64,000 nucleotides of DNA, from contig CALOCZ010000064.1 of NCBI GenBank assembly GCA_942491935.1, positions 186,001 through 250,000 on the forward strand, given 5' to 3'. Both the position numbers and the translations under genes were made by a program. Shown here in pieces: positions 31,682 to 42,761 of this stretch. The notes below the pieces were generated by a model that worked only from the letters and a program-made list of their open reading frames with translations, was not told the origin of the DNA and searched no databases. Numbering within the stretch: position 1 is the stretch's first letter; each line of letters opens with the position of its first letter. The DNA comes from JAGTVG01 sp942491935 (GTDB lineage: Bacteria; Bacteroidota; Bacteroidia; Cytophagales; Cyclobacteriaceae).

Positions 31682-32956
31682 CTATGATGAGTATGCTGTT
31701 ATCACTTTTCTTAAAGCATCACCTATCTGTTCGCAATTCTCGGCAGTGTAGGTTGGAAAAGCAAAACAGGTAAATGTATGAGATTCATGCCAGAGCGCAT
31801 TAGGTACTTCAACTTTAGAGTATTCTATGCTATCCGGATTTGTATATTCCTTAGACGAAAATGGGAATCCACTTTTGCCAAATGCATTGTGATTCAGGAA
31901 AGCCCCTTCAGTATGACATTGCGGCCAGAATACTTTCCAGACTGTTGCCCCTTCTGCGACAACTGCATTCACGAATTCTTTGATGTCACATTTCATGTTT
32001 TCAATATCAAGGGAAAAAGCCATAGTATACCATCCGTTAACGCGTTCATCGGTATCAATGGGCTTGTACAATACCTGGGGGAGGTCTTGTATCTTTTCAA
32101 TAATGATTCGTGCATTTCGCCGTCTGTTGGCTAAGTTCCAATTATCTATTCTATCAAGTTCTGCAAGTCCAATAGCTGACTGCATCTCTGTCATTCTGTA
32201 ATTAAAGCCAACCATGTTATGGATATACGGTAGTTTCTGCTCAAGTTCAAGCAGACTCATACGCTGTTTTACATCGTATCCGTGGTCTCTGAAGCTTCGG
32301 GCCAACCAGGCATAGTCCTCATTATCTGTGGTAACCATACCTCCTTCACCTCCAGTTGTAAAGGTTTTATTCTGACAGAAGCTACAACCAGCAATATCTC
32401 CAAGTGTGCCGGTTTTTTTGCCTTTATAAAATCCTCCAAATGCTTCCGCATTATCTTCAAGGATAAATAGGTTGTGTTTTTTGGCAAAGGCGTTTATTTC
32501 ATCCATCTTACAAACATTTCCATATAAATGAACCGGCATGATCGCCCTGGTCCTTTCATTAACAAGTTTTTCAGCAGATTCCACACTGATACAATGGTCA
32601 TCTAAATTGACATCAGCAAAACGCGGTATAGCACCTGCCTGTACTATTGAAAAGCTGGATGCGATAAAGGTATAACTGGGCACGATCACCTCATCACCTG
32701 GGCCAATACCAAGTGCCGTAAGTGAAACATGTAGGGCAGCAGTTCCGGTAGCAACAGATATGGCATATTTGCTACCCTGCCACTCCGCATACTTTTCTTC
32801 GAACTTCATGCCTTTTGGGCCTGTCCAGTAATTTACCTTTCCTGAACGCAATACCTCTTCTACTGCTTTAATGGCTTTATCATCGAAATTTGGCCAGCCC
32901 TTAAGAGTGCTAGTTACAACCTTCGGACCACCTTTTATTGCTAGTTTTTCAGACAT
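31682..32956 (-). CDS. DegT/DnrJ/EryC1/StrS aminotransferase
   Basis: I use the ATG at 32956 (MSEKLAIKGGPKV); the frame is open from a TTG at 32962. It is 424 residues and has NATGTAALH-type phosphate binding (SVATGTAALHVS), LEDNAEAFGG with the pyridine-binding Asp, and the PLP-lysine in CQNKTFTTGGEGG (about K197). This is the standard architecture of sugar-aminotransferases. It and the Gfo/Idh gene form one minus-strand transcription unit. It is not closely similar to the DegT at 20668, so two separate transamination steps may exist in the same pathway. Confidence 0.87.
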   Translation of the reverse strand: MSEKLAIKGGPKVVTSTLKGWPNFDDKAIKAVEEVLRSGKVNYWTGPKGMKFEEKYAEWQGSKYAISVATGTAALHVSLTALGIGPGDEVIVPSYTFIASSFSIVQAGAIPRFADVNLDDHCISVESAEKLVNERTRAIMPVHLYGNVCKMDEINAFAKKHNLFILEDNAEAFGGFYKGKKTGTLGDIAGCSFCQNKTFTTGGEGGMVTTDNEDYAWLARSFRDHGYDVKQRMSLLELEQKLPYIHNMVGFNYRMTEMQSAIGLAELDRIDNWNLANRRRNARIIIEKIQDLPQVLYKPIDTDERVNGWYTMAFSLDIENMKCDIKEFVNAVVAEGATVWKVFWPQCHTEGAFLNHNAFGKSGFPFSSKEYTNPDSIEYSKVEVPNALWHESHTFTCFAFPTYTAENCEQIGDALRKVITAYSS

Positions 32957-33191
32957 GATCAAAATTTTTTATATGGTTAGCTATAATTATCAAAATTTTT
33001 AAAATTGGATTCTCATCAGATGTCACCGATCAACAGGGGCAATCAAGAAATAAAATTGTATAAATTATTGCTCTCCTGATTTATTTTATAGAATGAAAAA
33101 ATGCTTCTAATTATCAATAAAGCTAATAAAATACCCCTTTTAATGTTGATACAATTCATTCAAATAATGGCACAATAATTCACCTGATTTC

Positions 33192-33389
33192 TTAATCAAT
33201 ACAATACCTGGCATCGAATTTTAACACCAGTTTCGGAAGATGGTTCTGGTTACTGGATAAATGTAGCCATGAAATTTCTATAATCTGATCTGCCAAAACT
33301 GATACGTTGAATTCCTGAATTAGCAGATAATTATCTCTCGCTTCAGGTTTGTACAGTTCCAGAAATCATTTTAGAAAATAAAGAACCGC
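33192..33389 (-). other. Possible C-terminal coding remnant downstream of the GH20 gene
   Basis: Directly behind the GH20 stop, and in the same frame, an open stretch reads FLELYKPEARDNYLLIQEF and then VLADQIIEISWLHLSSNQ, ending in TAA at 33192-33194. It looks like the end of a beta domain, so the annotated stop at 33390-33392 may be premature, although a second TGA lies between. The remaining spacer to the DegT start (to about 32957) is AT-rich and I see nothing else in it. Confidence 0.35.
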
Positions 33390-35431
33390 TTATTGAAAAA
33401 GAGATTCAAGTGAAGGTAGTTTTTCACCGGACTTATATTGACTGCAAATCTTATCCATTCGACGCTGTAATTCCAACCAGTATTGAAATTCCAGATCATA
33501 TTTACCTAATCCCACACCTAATCTAAAGTATTGGTATTCGTTCAACCAAGCACGCCGGTACATTTCCTTTAAATCTATAATTGCATCAAGCATATCCTGG
33601 GTACGGGTGTGGTATTTAAATGTTACTTCCATACGCAGCCACTGTTGCATTTGCTTTTTATCCGGATGCTTTTCCAATTGATTCCAGAAATCTGAAATTT
33701 CTCCCGCATAAATATATTTTAAGGCAACATAATCCAACATTTTAGCTCCAGTCAGCATTGCAAATAGTGATATGGTATCCTGATTATGTCTGAGAGCTTT
33801 CAATATATGGATTTGGGCTTTCTCAGCTAGAAGACGTCCGTTCCTGAGATTGTCTTTACCAGAATTAATAAGGTTAAGGTTCTCACTGGTAAAAGGATTG
33901 TCAAAAAAAGCAGGATCTGTTGCACCTACTGTTTTTCTTATCAGGGATTCACTTTCTTTTAAATAAGTAAGCGCTTTTTCTATATCAATTGCAAGTTCAT
34001 TTGAATATAGAGCTCTTGCATACTTATCGAAAAACACTTTCTGGTCCATTTTTTCATTTTGCCAGGAAGCAGCAGATCCATAAGCAAGATCAGGCCAGCT
34101 CAAGCGCATGATGGTTTGTGTATCATCGGTCCATCCTGAATTAATAAAACCAACCGCATCGTATTTCTTACCTACACGAAGTAATAAATCAGTATTCTTA
34201 AAAGATATGTCGAATGCGGGGTAGATCCAGTTCCAGTTTATCAATGCAGATTGAACGATCATAGGTATATTATTTGATTTAAAAGGAGACAACAACGGAT
34301 CGTAGGCTTCCTCTTCCTTGGGAAAATAATGCCAGGGAACTGCAATGGTTTTCTTTGATACTTCGGGTATGATGGAAGGATATTTCTGCAACATATCCGC
34401 CCACACCAATGGTACTTTGCCCTGTTGCTCAACCATATCCGTAGTCTGCCTTAGCATTTTCAAGTATAGAGTCTCAGGGGGAAGGTCCAAATTCTCTGCT
34501 TCATTTTTAATAAGCCAGGTTTCATCAAATCCGATATGAAAGAAAGGACTTGGAAATAATTCAGCAATCTGAATAATCCAGTCATCAATAATCGGTTTTA
34601 CACGTGGGTCATAAGGTTTGAATTCACCTCCATGTGGCACCACTGCAAGATCAGCATAATGTTCCAACCGGAATAAATCATGCAGATGGCCATATAACTC
34701 CAGGTTTGGGATAACGTCTATATGCCTAGCCCTCGCATATTTGATAACCTCTTTCACTTCTCCTCCTGCGTGAACCTTGCATTTGACATTAACAGGGGAT
34801 AACCTTCCAGTTCGATACTGGCTTCGGAATAGAAATAATACTGATTGCTTTTCCAGCGGGCTAAAAAATCGATTTGTTTTTTTATCTCTTCAATCCGGGG
34901 TAATTGGGTGTGGCTCATGTCCATCATAAATCCCCTGTATGGTAATTCCGGCCAATCCCTTATCTCACATTCCGGCAATACGGCATCCTTACCAGATCCT
35001 TCAATGATTTGTCTAATGGTCTGCACGGCATAAAACAATCCGGCCGTTGATTTTGAAGTGATCCTGGCTTGCCTTGGATTAATCTTGATTTGATAAGCTT
35101 CCCTGGAATCGGGTCCGGACCTTTCACCTGGTTGAGGTAAGGGATCCACATCTCCCGTTCGTTCGAGAATTATAGAATGTTCAGAATCTCCATTGTCACT
35201 AATATTAATTTCAGAATCACTTATCCCAGACAAAATGGAAGAAAGTTGGTCTGCAACAAAACGGTCCTCTTCAACAGGGGAACTAAGGAAAATTATGGTG
35301 ATTCCTTCAATTTTCAGGTGATCAGTGCCATAAGATATTTCCGCATGGGGTTGTGGGAGGATTGAATTCTGTGCATAGGTATTCAGGAATAATCCAAAAA
35401 AAACAAATCCGAAGTATATAAAGCGAAACAT
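33390..35431 (-). pseudogene. GH20 beta-N-acetylhexosaminidase-like protein, frameshifted
   Basis: The first frame (35431-34754) has a Sec signal (MFRFIYFGFVFFG), the N-terminal GH20b-like domain and the start of the barrel (DWPELPYRGFMMDMSHTQ). The second frame (34757-33390) has VKYAR-type helix, VIPNLELYGH and FFHIGFDETW with the Asp-Glu pair of GH20. It also has a long helical C-terminus. The natural join is QEEVKEVIKYAR, so one extra G in the GGAGGA context near 34755 splits the gene. The GH20 acid is the Glu in GFDE, while family consensus is GGDE. It likely trims terminal HexNAc residues from a glycan. Repaired length is about 680 residues. Confidence 0.78.
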
Positions 35432-35547
35432 AATCTGTATTAATTAATGTATTTTTAATTATAGTATTTCTCAAGGCAAGGCTTATTTATTGCAGAATTA
35501 AATATTAATAAAATATTTGATTCTGAAGCTTTAACGAAAGCCTTAAA

Positions 35548-36492
35548 TTAGGATTCGGATAGTGCATGGTATACCGCAGAAGCTATTTTAATATCCTGAA
35601 CAGCCACTCCGGTCAAATCAGCTATGCTGAGTTGATCTTCCGAAATTCGCCCTTTCATTGCACCTGAAATGACTTGCCCTAACTCGACAACCATATCTTT
35701 CTTTAGTTCACCTGATTCCAGGGCCTTGTATATTTCACCTCTATGCATACATTGTTCAACGCTATCTGCTACTACAACATCAGCTTTTTTCAATACAGAT
35801 GCGTCAATTTCCTGTTTCTCTTTTGTATCAGAGCCAACGGCCGTTATATGTGTTCCTGAAATGAAATCAAGACCTTTAATTAAAGGAACTTTTGAAGGTG
35901 TGACCGTAACTATTAGATTACAATTCGCTACTATATCTGAAGTATCCCGGGTAATGTCCACATTGAATCCCTCTTCCATCATATCTGATCTATAACGCTC
36001 TAATTCTTCCTGGCCAGTCCCCCAGACAAGAACCTGCCGGCAATTCACAATATTTTTCAAATACCTTAATTGAAGTCTGGCCTGTGTTCCTGCACCAACT
36101 ATACCAATCTTTTGCACTTGTTTAGGGGCCAGATGTTTCGCGGCAATGGCACCTGCAATGGCGGTCCGTATATCAGTCAGATATCCTTCATCCAGCAGAA
36201 CTGCCAGCAGTCCTCCGTTTCTCTGATCAAAAAGAAGCATTAAGCCATTGCCTGAGGGTAAGCCAAACAAATGATTTTCATAAAATCCGGAAGCAACCTT
36301 AATGACATAATAATCGTCACCTTTTATAAAACCATATTTTATATGCACATCACCCTTGTCAAGTATCATTTCGCCAACGGGTGGGACAACTACCTGTTTT
36401 TCAGAATATGCAATAAAGCCCTTCTCAATTTCAGATATCAAATTAAGATTTGGGAGTACCTTTTTTATCTGATCCAGGGTTATTATTTGCAT
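35548..36492 (-). CDS. Ornithine cyclodeaminase/mu-crystallin family protein
   Basis: I chose ATG 36492 (MQIITLDQIKKVLPN); the longer frame from 36594 overlaps the aminotransferase. The 314-residue protein has the Rossmann site IGIVGAGTQARLQLRYL and an N-terminal dimer region with YVIKVASGF. Family members are NAD-dependent and either cyclise or reduce imines (ornithine cyclodeaminase, alanine dehydrogenase, ketimine reductase), so the exact reaction is open. It follows a class I aminotransferase by only 1 bp, which indicates translational coupling, and an APC permease lies upstream of both. The set fits import and conversion of an amino acid or amino-sugar-derived compound. Confidence 0.85.
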   Translation of the reverse strand: MQIITLDQIKKVLPNLNLISEIEKGFIAYSEKQVVVPPVGEMILDKGDVHIKYGFIKGDDYYVIKVASGFYENHLFGLPSGNGLMLLFDQRNGGLLAVLLDEGYLTDIRTAIAGAIAAKHLAPKQVQKIGIVGAGTQARLQLRYLKNIVNCRQVLVWGTGQEELERYRSDMMEEGFNVDITRDTSDIVANCNLIVTVTPSKVPLIKGLDFISGTHITAVGSDTKEKQEIDASVLKKADVVVADSVEQCMHRGEIYKALESGELKKDMVVELGQVISGAMKGRISEDQLSIADLTGVAVQDIKIASAVYHALSES

Positions 36493-36493
36493 T

Positions 36494-37615
36494 TTATTTA
36501 AGAATTGTAAGTAATTCGTGAATCCGGGATAATCCTTCAAGAAGATAATCTTTCGGCAAACCAAAGCTGATCCTAATGTGTTTATCAATACCAAAGTGAT
36601 CGCCTGGAACGATAAGGACTTTTTTCTCTTTTACCAGGCGGTTGGTTAATTCAATTGAGTTTATATCCAGGTCATATTTGATAAAGGAGATTGCGGCAGC
36701 CTGAGGTGGCACGCTACTTAATATTCCCTGTTTATCCATCCAATCTTTCAACACAGGATACCCTTTTCTTATATAATCCCTTGTCCGTTGTATAATTGCA
36801 GGTCTGACATCACTTGACAAAGCCAATGCTGCCAATTTGTTGGAAAGCATAGACGTACTTAATGTTAGATATTCATGTCGTGCCCAGATGTTGTCAACCA
36901 CATCCTGTGGCCCAACAAGCCATCCGGTCCTTAAACCTGGCAACCCGTAGGCCTTACTTAAACTACCCACTGCAATTACACGTTCGTACATTCCATAAAA
37001 TGAAGGTGTCTCTACATCTGTAAGTTGCTCCGCACCTGCATACACTTCATCTGCAAGGATCCAGGCACCTGATTTATCAGCAATTTTAACAATAGCTTTC
37101 ATCTCGGATTCTTTCAATATGTAACCTGTCGGATTGTTGGGATTGCAAATGGCAATTAACCGTGTTTTATTGCTAACAATTTGTTCCAGTTTGTCAAGAT
37201 CCGGGGCCCAGTCATTCTCTTTCAACAACGAAAATGTTTTAACCTGGTATTCCCTGTTTTGTGAAATTCCCCAGATCTGCATATAATTCGGCAGCATAAT
37301 TACGATTTCATCACCTTTGTTCACCAAAGTCTGTGTGGCTATGTAATTTGCTTCGATAGCACCAACTGTGACCATTACATTATTTAAGGTTGCCCCATCA
37401 TAAAGCTGTGCTATATTTTCTCTTAGTTCCGGATCCCCATTAGCATGGGCATAATCCAGATCTGTTTTAAGTAGTGCCTCAAGCGAGGAATCATCAAATT
37501 TTAACAATTCCTCTAATAATAAAGGATGAACACCGCTTTCAGACAGGTTATAATCTACTGCTTTTTCATAGCGCGACATAAAGCGCTCCATCAGGAAGGG
37601 TTGAAATTGACTCAT
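36494..37615 (-). CDS. PLP-dependent class I/II aminotransferase
   Basis: This 373-residue fold-type I aminotransferase has CNPNNPTGYIL (substrate/PLP region), DEVYAG with the pyridine Asp, and the PLP-lysine in GSLSKAYGLPGLRTGW. The C-terminal Arg in HIRISFG binds the substrate carboxylate. The N-terminus (MSQFQPFLMERFMSRYEK) has no signal, so it is cytoplasmic. It ends two bases before the start of the ornithine-cyclodeaminase-like gene. Transamination of an alpha-amino acid, followed by imine reduction or dehydrogenation by the partner, is a plausible pair of steps. Confidence 0.87.
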   Translation of the reverse strand: MSQFQPFLMERFMSRYEKAVDYNLSESGVHPLLLEELLKFDDSSLEALLKTDLDYAHANGDPELRENIAQLYDGATLNNVMVTVGAIEANYIATQTLVNKGDEIVIMLPNYMQIWGISQNREYQVKTFSLLKENDWAPDLDKLEQIVSNKTRLIAICNPNNPTGYILKESEMKAIVKIADKSGAWILADEVYAGAEQLTDVETPSFYGMYERVIAVGSLSKAYGLPGLRTGWLVGPQDVVDNIWARHEYLTLSTSMLSNKLAALALSSDVRPAIIQRTRDYIRKGYPVLKDWMDKQGILSSVPPQAAAISFIKYDLDINSIELTNRLVKEKKVLIVPGDHFGIDKHIRISFGLPKDYLLEGLSRIHELLTILK

Positions 37616-37669
37616 ATCTTTTATTCTTAAGATTTTAAATTAGTTTCAATACTGGTATTTTCATTTAGA

Positions 37670-39642
37670 TTACCTGCGCACATCAAATGTACGAACAATT
37701 ATTTTTTCATTCTGACCATTTTTTGCTTCAATAATTACCTTATTTTCTTCTTCAGCCAATTTCAGGTTCCAGAGAAACAAACCTCTGTCACTTAATCCAA
37801 CATCCTCTCCATTAATTTTAATTCTTGTACCGCTTTCTGCCCACCCAAATACTTCTACCAGATAGGATTGTTCCTTCACTATTGAAGAATTTATTGGTGG
37901 ATTGGTTTGGACATAAATCCTGGGGGAGGTCTCAAATTGCAAAAGTTCATCTATAATTTCCTTCTTTGCACCATATAAAATGGCCGGATCATCTGAATGA
38001 TCCAGAAAATCTTTTACAACATAAGACGCTATCTCTTTACCACGCTGTTTGGGATCAATCCAATTAAACCGGGAACCCAGGGAATCTTTTAAAGATCCGA
38101 TTGTATTTTCAAGTAACCAGAAATACTCGTAATCCTGTATCCCATTTCTCATTTGTTCCCACCGTGGAGAGTTTAATACGCCATCTTTAGTTGGATATAC
38201 ATGCCAGCCATCACCTATATGCATTCCTACTTCTTCATAGGGATTTTCGGTCCATTGGTTCCAGCCCCAATGTAAAAAACCCTTCAAATCATACTTGTAA
38301 TTTATCCAATGAAGGACTCTATTATCTATTAGGGGCATATCGATCGTTTTATTTGGATATGACCTGGCCTGATAGATTCCAACGGTATAATACCAAAGCT
38401 CAGTACCTTGCCTCGCTGCCTCCTGATAAGTGTTGTACCATCCGGCAAGATAATCAAGTTTAGGTACGGCTATTTCAATATCATTAAAAAGATGCGTGCT
38501 TTCAATAGCGTCAATACGCACAAGATCCGGGGCGTATTTGTGAATTACAGAGGATGCCTCCTTCCATGCTGTTATATTTCGAAGGGTTGGTTCATCTTTT
38601 ACATGAAAAAGTGTTTTTTCAAGCCACCCCATGCTTCGCAGATGATTTTCAAAAGCTGGTAAAAGATGTGGAATAACCTCCATGCCAGTCACTGTTTCTG
38701 ATTCCCCTTTTTGGATATTGTAAACATTAAAATCTTTAAAGGATATATCTGTGCTAAACCAGACCCCTTCTCCAAATTTTGCAAGCTCTCCGGTCTCCAG
38801 ATAATCCATTTTTCCAGTATCCCAGAAAACCTGGGCAATTTGATCAAATCTGGAGAAATTAAAACTTAATTTTCCATCCGCCATGCGGGAAATTTCAATT
38901 GAGTTCATAGGGACCTGAAATATATTCTGTCTGTGACTTACAAGGTTATCTGCATATACACGCAACATATTGAACCAGGCATCAGAATATTTTTCTTTGA
39001 TTCCGTGTAATTTCTCAAAATTCCGCGTGTTATACCATTCCGTTACTTTTAAGTGACGCTCAACAGGCATTGTTAATGGATAAACGGTAAGGCTCACAGG
39101 AATTGATTGTTCAACAGTACCACTTGAAATAATTAATCTTCCAAAATAGTTGCCTTCTTCTGCATCCCCGGGTATGTTAATGGTTAACCAGATGGGCTGG
39201 TATTTTCCTTTTCTAGACCAATTCATTGTTATCCATGAGAAATCGTGTGAATCGCGCAGGCGTTTTCGAACCAACAAGATTTTCCAGTTGATTGGGTGCA
39301 TTTTCAGAAAGAGGAATGCTCCCAACAAAATTCCAGGTAATATTTTCATCAGAATCGAAGTGACTCAAAGTGCATTGACCAGTGGGCCTAATTCAATTTT
39401 CATGATCCAGACTTTTCTTTTGAGATAACTAAACGTACTGGCCTGAAACAATTTCACTGCGTATGCCAAAATCTCAATAAAGTATCACGTTCTTCAGGAA
39501 GATTTCGTATCCATCTTCGAATACCTGTACCAGGTCACTTACAGTTAAAACAATTCAATTGTTTGAGCATATAAAGTGAATTCCAGTCAATGCATTTCCA
39601 ACTAAAATAATAATCCAAAAAAATGTGAGCTCTGTAAATCAT
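37670..39642 (-). pseudogene. DUF4091 protein, 5' third decayed
   Basis: The open frame (39349-37670) starts inside the protein. It has WLTINIPGDAEEGNYFGRL, TLFHVKDEPTLRNI with an Asp-Glu pair, and MRNGIQDYEYFWLLE, the DUF4091 signature, plus a C-terminal beta domain (VFGWAESGTRIKING). Upstream, coding in other frames is recognisable: ITWNFVGSIPLSENAPNQ at about 39282-39335. A damaged NEYEPFQLV-like region lies at about 39440-39470. A probable signal peptide starts at ATG 39642 (MIYRAHIF, then LIIILVGNALTGIH after a shift). At least three indels and one stop lie between 39280 and 39600. It is the third DUF4091 gene of the window. Confidence 0.68.
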
Positions 39643-39693
39643 AGTATGGTTATTTTGAAATTATTAAAATATGGTTTTCTTAAACCTCTGTAA

Positions 39694-41060
39694 AATCAAT
39701 ATTTAATGGTTTTTCTTTGACGTATCGTGAACCAGATAAAGAGATATATTAATCCGGCGGCAAACCACACACCACACATTATTTTTTATGAGCAATGGCA
39801 AACTGATCCAGATTGAAAAAACAAATAAAAAAGCCCAATATCAGGAGTATGGCATCCCACCAATTATATTTCTTTTTCTCCACGGGGTCTAAGGAAATAA
39901 AACTGACGAAAAGTAGCCAGATTTACTCCCATAAATGCAAGGAAAGCTCCAAAGTTCAATAATTCAGCAGCACTTTGATATCCTAGTACAATGGAACCTA
40001 TAATAGTAAGAATCCCCATGATCAGGATATTGTAGGTAGGTGTAGAGCTGTTCTTATCGAGATGCGAAAATATTTTTTTTGGCAAAACGCCATCTCGACC
40101 CATTCCAAATAACAATCTGGCTGCGCCAACCTGACCGGCCATTCCACTCCCAAAGCATGCAATAAATAAAATGGCTGCAATGGCATTAAAAAGCGTTTTC
40201 CCTCCAACTCGTTCAGCAACATCATAAAAAGCAGTTTCCAGATTTGGAAAAACATTAAAGTCCGGCCAAACCTGTTGTGCCAGATAAATCTGGAGCCCAC
40301 CGAACAGGCCCGTAAATAAACAAACCATAACAGGCGCGATCAACATATTACGCCTTGGATTTTTAACATCCTCCGCGAGGGTGGTTACCCCATCAAATCC
40401 AATATAAGTAAGTACCGCAAATGATGTGGCGGTCATCACAAGGCCGAAATCAAATGTATCAGGATTGTAGATTGGCTTGGAAGAAAACAGACCTGCCCAT
40501 CCCTGGTCATTAAAAATATACTTAATAGCCAGGATAATAAATATTCCAATGACAAAGACCATTATAAATAATAAGATCTTATTAGAACGATCCGTTGTAC
40601 GGATCCCTCTCAGGTTTAAAACTGTAATGGCAACCACAAAAAATATAACCCATATTACGTAAGGTACAGATGGTATCAATCTCTGAAGTGTTAAGGAAGC
40701 ATAAATGGTGTTTATAATCGGCACAATCAAATAATCCAGGAACATGGCCCAACCTGCCAGGAATCCCAGATGTTGATTAAGCCCTCTTCCTACATAAGTA
40801 TATGCAGATCCAGCGGAGGGATAAAGAGAGGCCATCCTTCCATAACTGAGGGCAGTTAGCATCATGGCAATCATCCCAATAATTAGGGTTGTAACCATAT
40901 GTCCCTGTGATGTCTTTGACGCAATGCCAAACAATCCTATTGCTGCAATGGGTTGGATTAAAACAATTCCATAAAAAATGACATCCCACAGACCCAGCAC
41001 CCTCTTTAAATGTGGAATATTGGAATCGTTATTATTGTTTACTTGTATACTCTGGCCCAT
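39694..41060 (-). CDS. APC-superfamily amino-acid permease, 3' frameshift
   Basis: The first frame codes for 398 residues with about eleven hydrophobic helices, including the APC core SYGRMASLYPSAGSAYTYVGRG and GFDGVTTLAEDVKNPRRN. It stops at 39864 after FLRPRGEKEI. In the next frame the last helix continues: NWWDAILLILGFLFVFSIW, then AGLIYLFIWFTIRQRKTIKY to a TGA at 39694-39696. A T-run at 39873-39877 and a second site near 39750 are the likely indels. It imports an amino acid or amine by H+ or Na+ coupling. The aminotransferase and ornithine-cyclodeaminase-like genes lie downstream. Confidence 0.8.
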
Positions 41061-41186
41061 TGTAAGCTATGAATCATTTAAAATCTACAATAAGGCTTAA
41101 AATTAATTGGCTCATCCGATAAGAGGATATGTTAAAAGATCAAACAATTCAATTTAAGGAGATCATCAAGAATTGGCAATTAATAA

Positions 41187-42527
41187 TCACTCCTTCATAT
41201 CTTGCAATTGACCCAGTGACGATTCAACGAGTTTCTCACCCTCTCCTTCTGCGATCATACTGACTTCCACTTCATATGCTCCATATTGAAAAGCATCCTT
41301 ATTTGGAATATAGCCAATAGAATTATTGGCCAATGTCAGGACAAGCGTATTCTTGTATGGCGAACCCTCCTTGATCGCAAGGCCCAGTTCTACAAATATT
41401 TCTCCAGGGAGGGCTACAATAGATGCATCTCCAAGTCCAAAAGTCAGCACTTCAGCTTCAATGGGTTGATTATTCAAATTGTGTATTCTGAGGATCTTCA
41501 TTGCTTCCCGTATTTCGGGAGTGGAAGCAATCTCATCCGATTCCTTCTGAGCATTGATTTTAGCCTGTTCGATTTCTTCTTCTGTATATTCAGGTATTTT
41601 TAAATATACTGTCTCTGATTCAGAATTCAGTTTGTTTATATTTTGTGTTTCCAGGACTGGGATTTCACGGATTATTGCCGCAGCAAGGGCGTAGCCTATC
41701 CTTTGGGCCCTTTCATACCCTTCTGTTGTATCCGGTTCCTTCACATTGATATGGTTCACATTTCCACAGGTACCGAAACCGAAAAAAACCATAAGATCAT
41801 CACCGAGAACCTTTTTCAAGATTTCTCCCATGAAGTATGGAAAATCAGCCGATATTTCGGTACCTCCAATGGTGTCTAAATGTAAAGCAAAGTTCGTTAT
41901 TACAGCAATAGGTGTTCCATCGATACTTTCAAAATAAATAATTCCAACTCCGGGATCGACAGGGCCCATAGGTTTAACAATATCCGGATTCTGCCTCCCT
42001 GGATTGAATCTAACGGTACCGTCTTTCATTAAAAATCTTCTGTGGAAAGAAATATCTATCGCTTCACCAGTTCCGGATTTGATTACTGCATCCTGAAGGT
42101 TTTGAGAGGCTATCATAACCGCATCAAATATTTTTATTGCTACTAATTCCTCATATTCTTGTGTGAAACTTGGTCCGGTATGTGTGTGTGTTGCCGAAAT
42201 TATGATGTTAGTGGCAGGTACACCTAATTCCTTGCTTATTCGATCTCTTGCTGCCGGGAATCCATAAGGTGCAACATCGATCAAGTCAGTGACCACAAAC
42301 ACCAGTGTATTGGTTCCATCCTTTAATACCATTGCCCTGGCATATAATTGATCATGAACATTTGAAGCCAGCCGTTCAATATAATAGCCATCCATGGGAC
42401 TACCCAATGCTGGAGTTATATCGGTCTTTCCCACACCCACCTGTACCTGCGAAAAGGATGCAAGACTCATGCAAATAAATAGCAAGAATATTGAAAATCG
42501 AATTATTGAATTATATATATACTTCAT
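41187..42527 (-). CDS. Neutral ceramidase-like secreted protein
   Basis: This 446-residue protein has a Sec signal to about residue 26 (SLASFSQ) and the ceramidase-family core: VGVGKTDITPALG at the N-terminus, SATHTHTGPS with the zinc HTH at 114-116, GNVNHINV and LPGEIFVELGLAIK. The C-terminal region holds ANNSIGYIPNKDAFQYGAYEV, a motif shared by all four paralogues here. It is shorter than classical ceramidases. It lies divergently opposite the AraC regulator (start at 42762), 234 bp apart, and so is a candidate target of it. Substrate unknown; amide hydrolysis of an acylated sugar or lipid is possible. Confidence 0.82.
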   Translation of the reverse strand: MKYIYNSIIRFSIFLLFICMSLASFSQVQVGVGKTDITPALGSPMDGYYIERLASNVHDQLYARAMVLKDGTNTLVFVVTDLIDVAPYGFPAARDRISKELGVPATNIIISATHTHTGPSFTQEYEELVAIKIFDAVMIASQNLQDAVIKSGTGEAIDISFHRRFLMKDGTVRFNPGRQNPDIVKPMGPVDPGVGIIYFESIDGTPIAVITNFALHLDTIGGTEISADFPYFMGEILKKVLGDDLMVFFGFGTCGNVNHINVKEPDTTEGYERAQRIGYALAAAIIREIPVLETQNINKLNSESETVYLKIPEYTEEEIEQAKINAQKESDEIASTPEIREAMKILRIHNLNNQPIEAEVLTFGLGDASIVALPGEIFVELGLAIKEGSPYKNTLVLTLANNSIGYIPNKDAFQYGAYEVEVSMIAEGEGEKLVESSLGQLQDMKE

Positions 42528-42673
42528 AGTAAATCTGTTAAGTCAATCGAAATTGCTTAGAATTATTTATACATTAATCATCGATTTTTAAAATTGAATC
42601 AATTTAATACATAAATGAGCAAAGACCAGATGATAAATCTAAAAAATTACTTATGCTTAAATCAATACAAATC

Positions 42674-42706
42674 TTTGCAATTATGGTATGATAATTCATA
42701 TATTGG
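42674..42706 (+). promoter_or_regulatory. Possible Bacteroidota-type promoter for the AraC gene
   Basis: TTTG at 42674-42677 and TATATTGG at 42699-42706 resemble the Bacteroidota -33 (TTTG) and -7 (TAnnTTTG) elements with a 21-bp spacer, 55 bp upstream of the AraC ATG. The -7 box has a mismatch, so it is only suggestive. Confidence 0.3.
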
Positions 42707-42761
42707 GAATAATTTATAAGCCAATAGCTTTTAAGTCGAATATTTATACCATTTAGTTCAG

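Noticed and set aside
33390..34757. The GH20 C-terminal half as a separate, reinitiated gene because of the overlapping stop and start at 34754-34757.
   Set aside because: The break falls inside the TIM barrel and a single surplus G restores QEEVKEVIKYAR, so one frameshifted gene is simpler.
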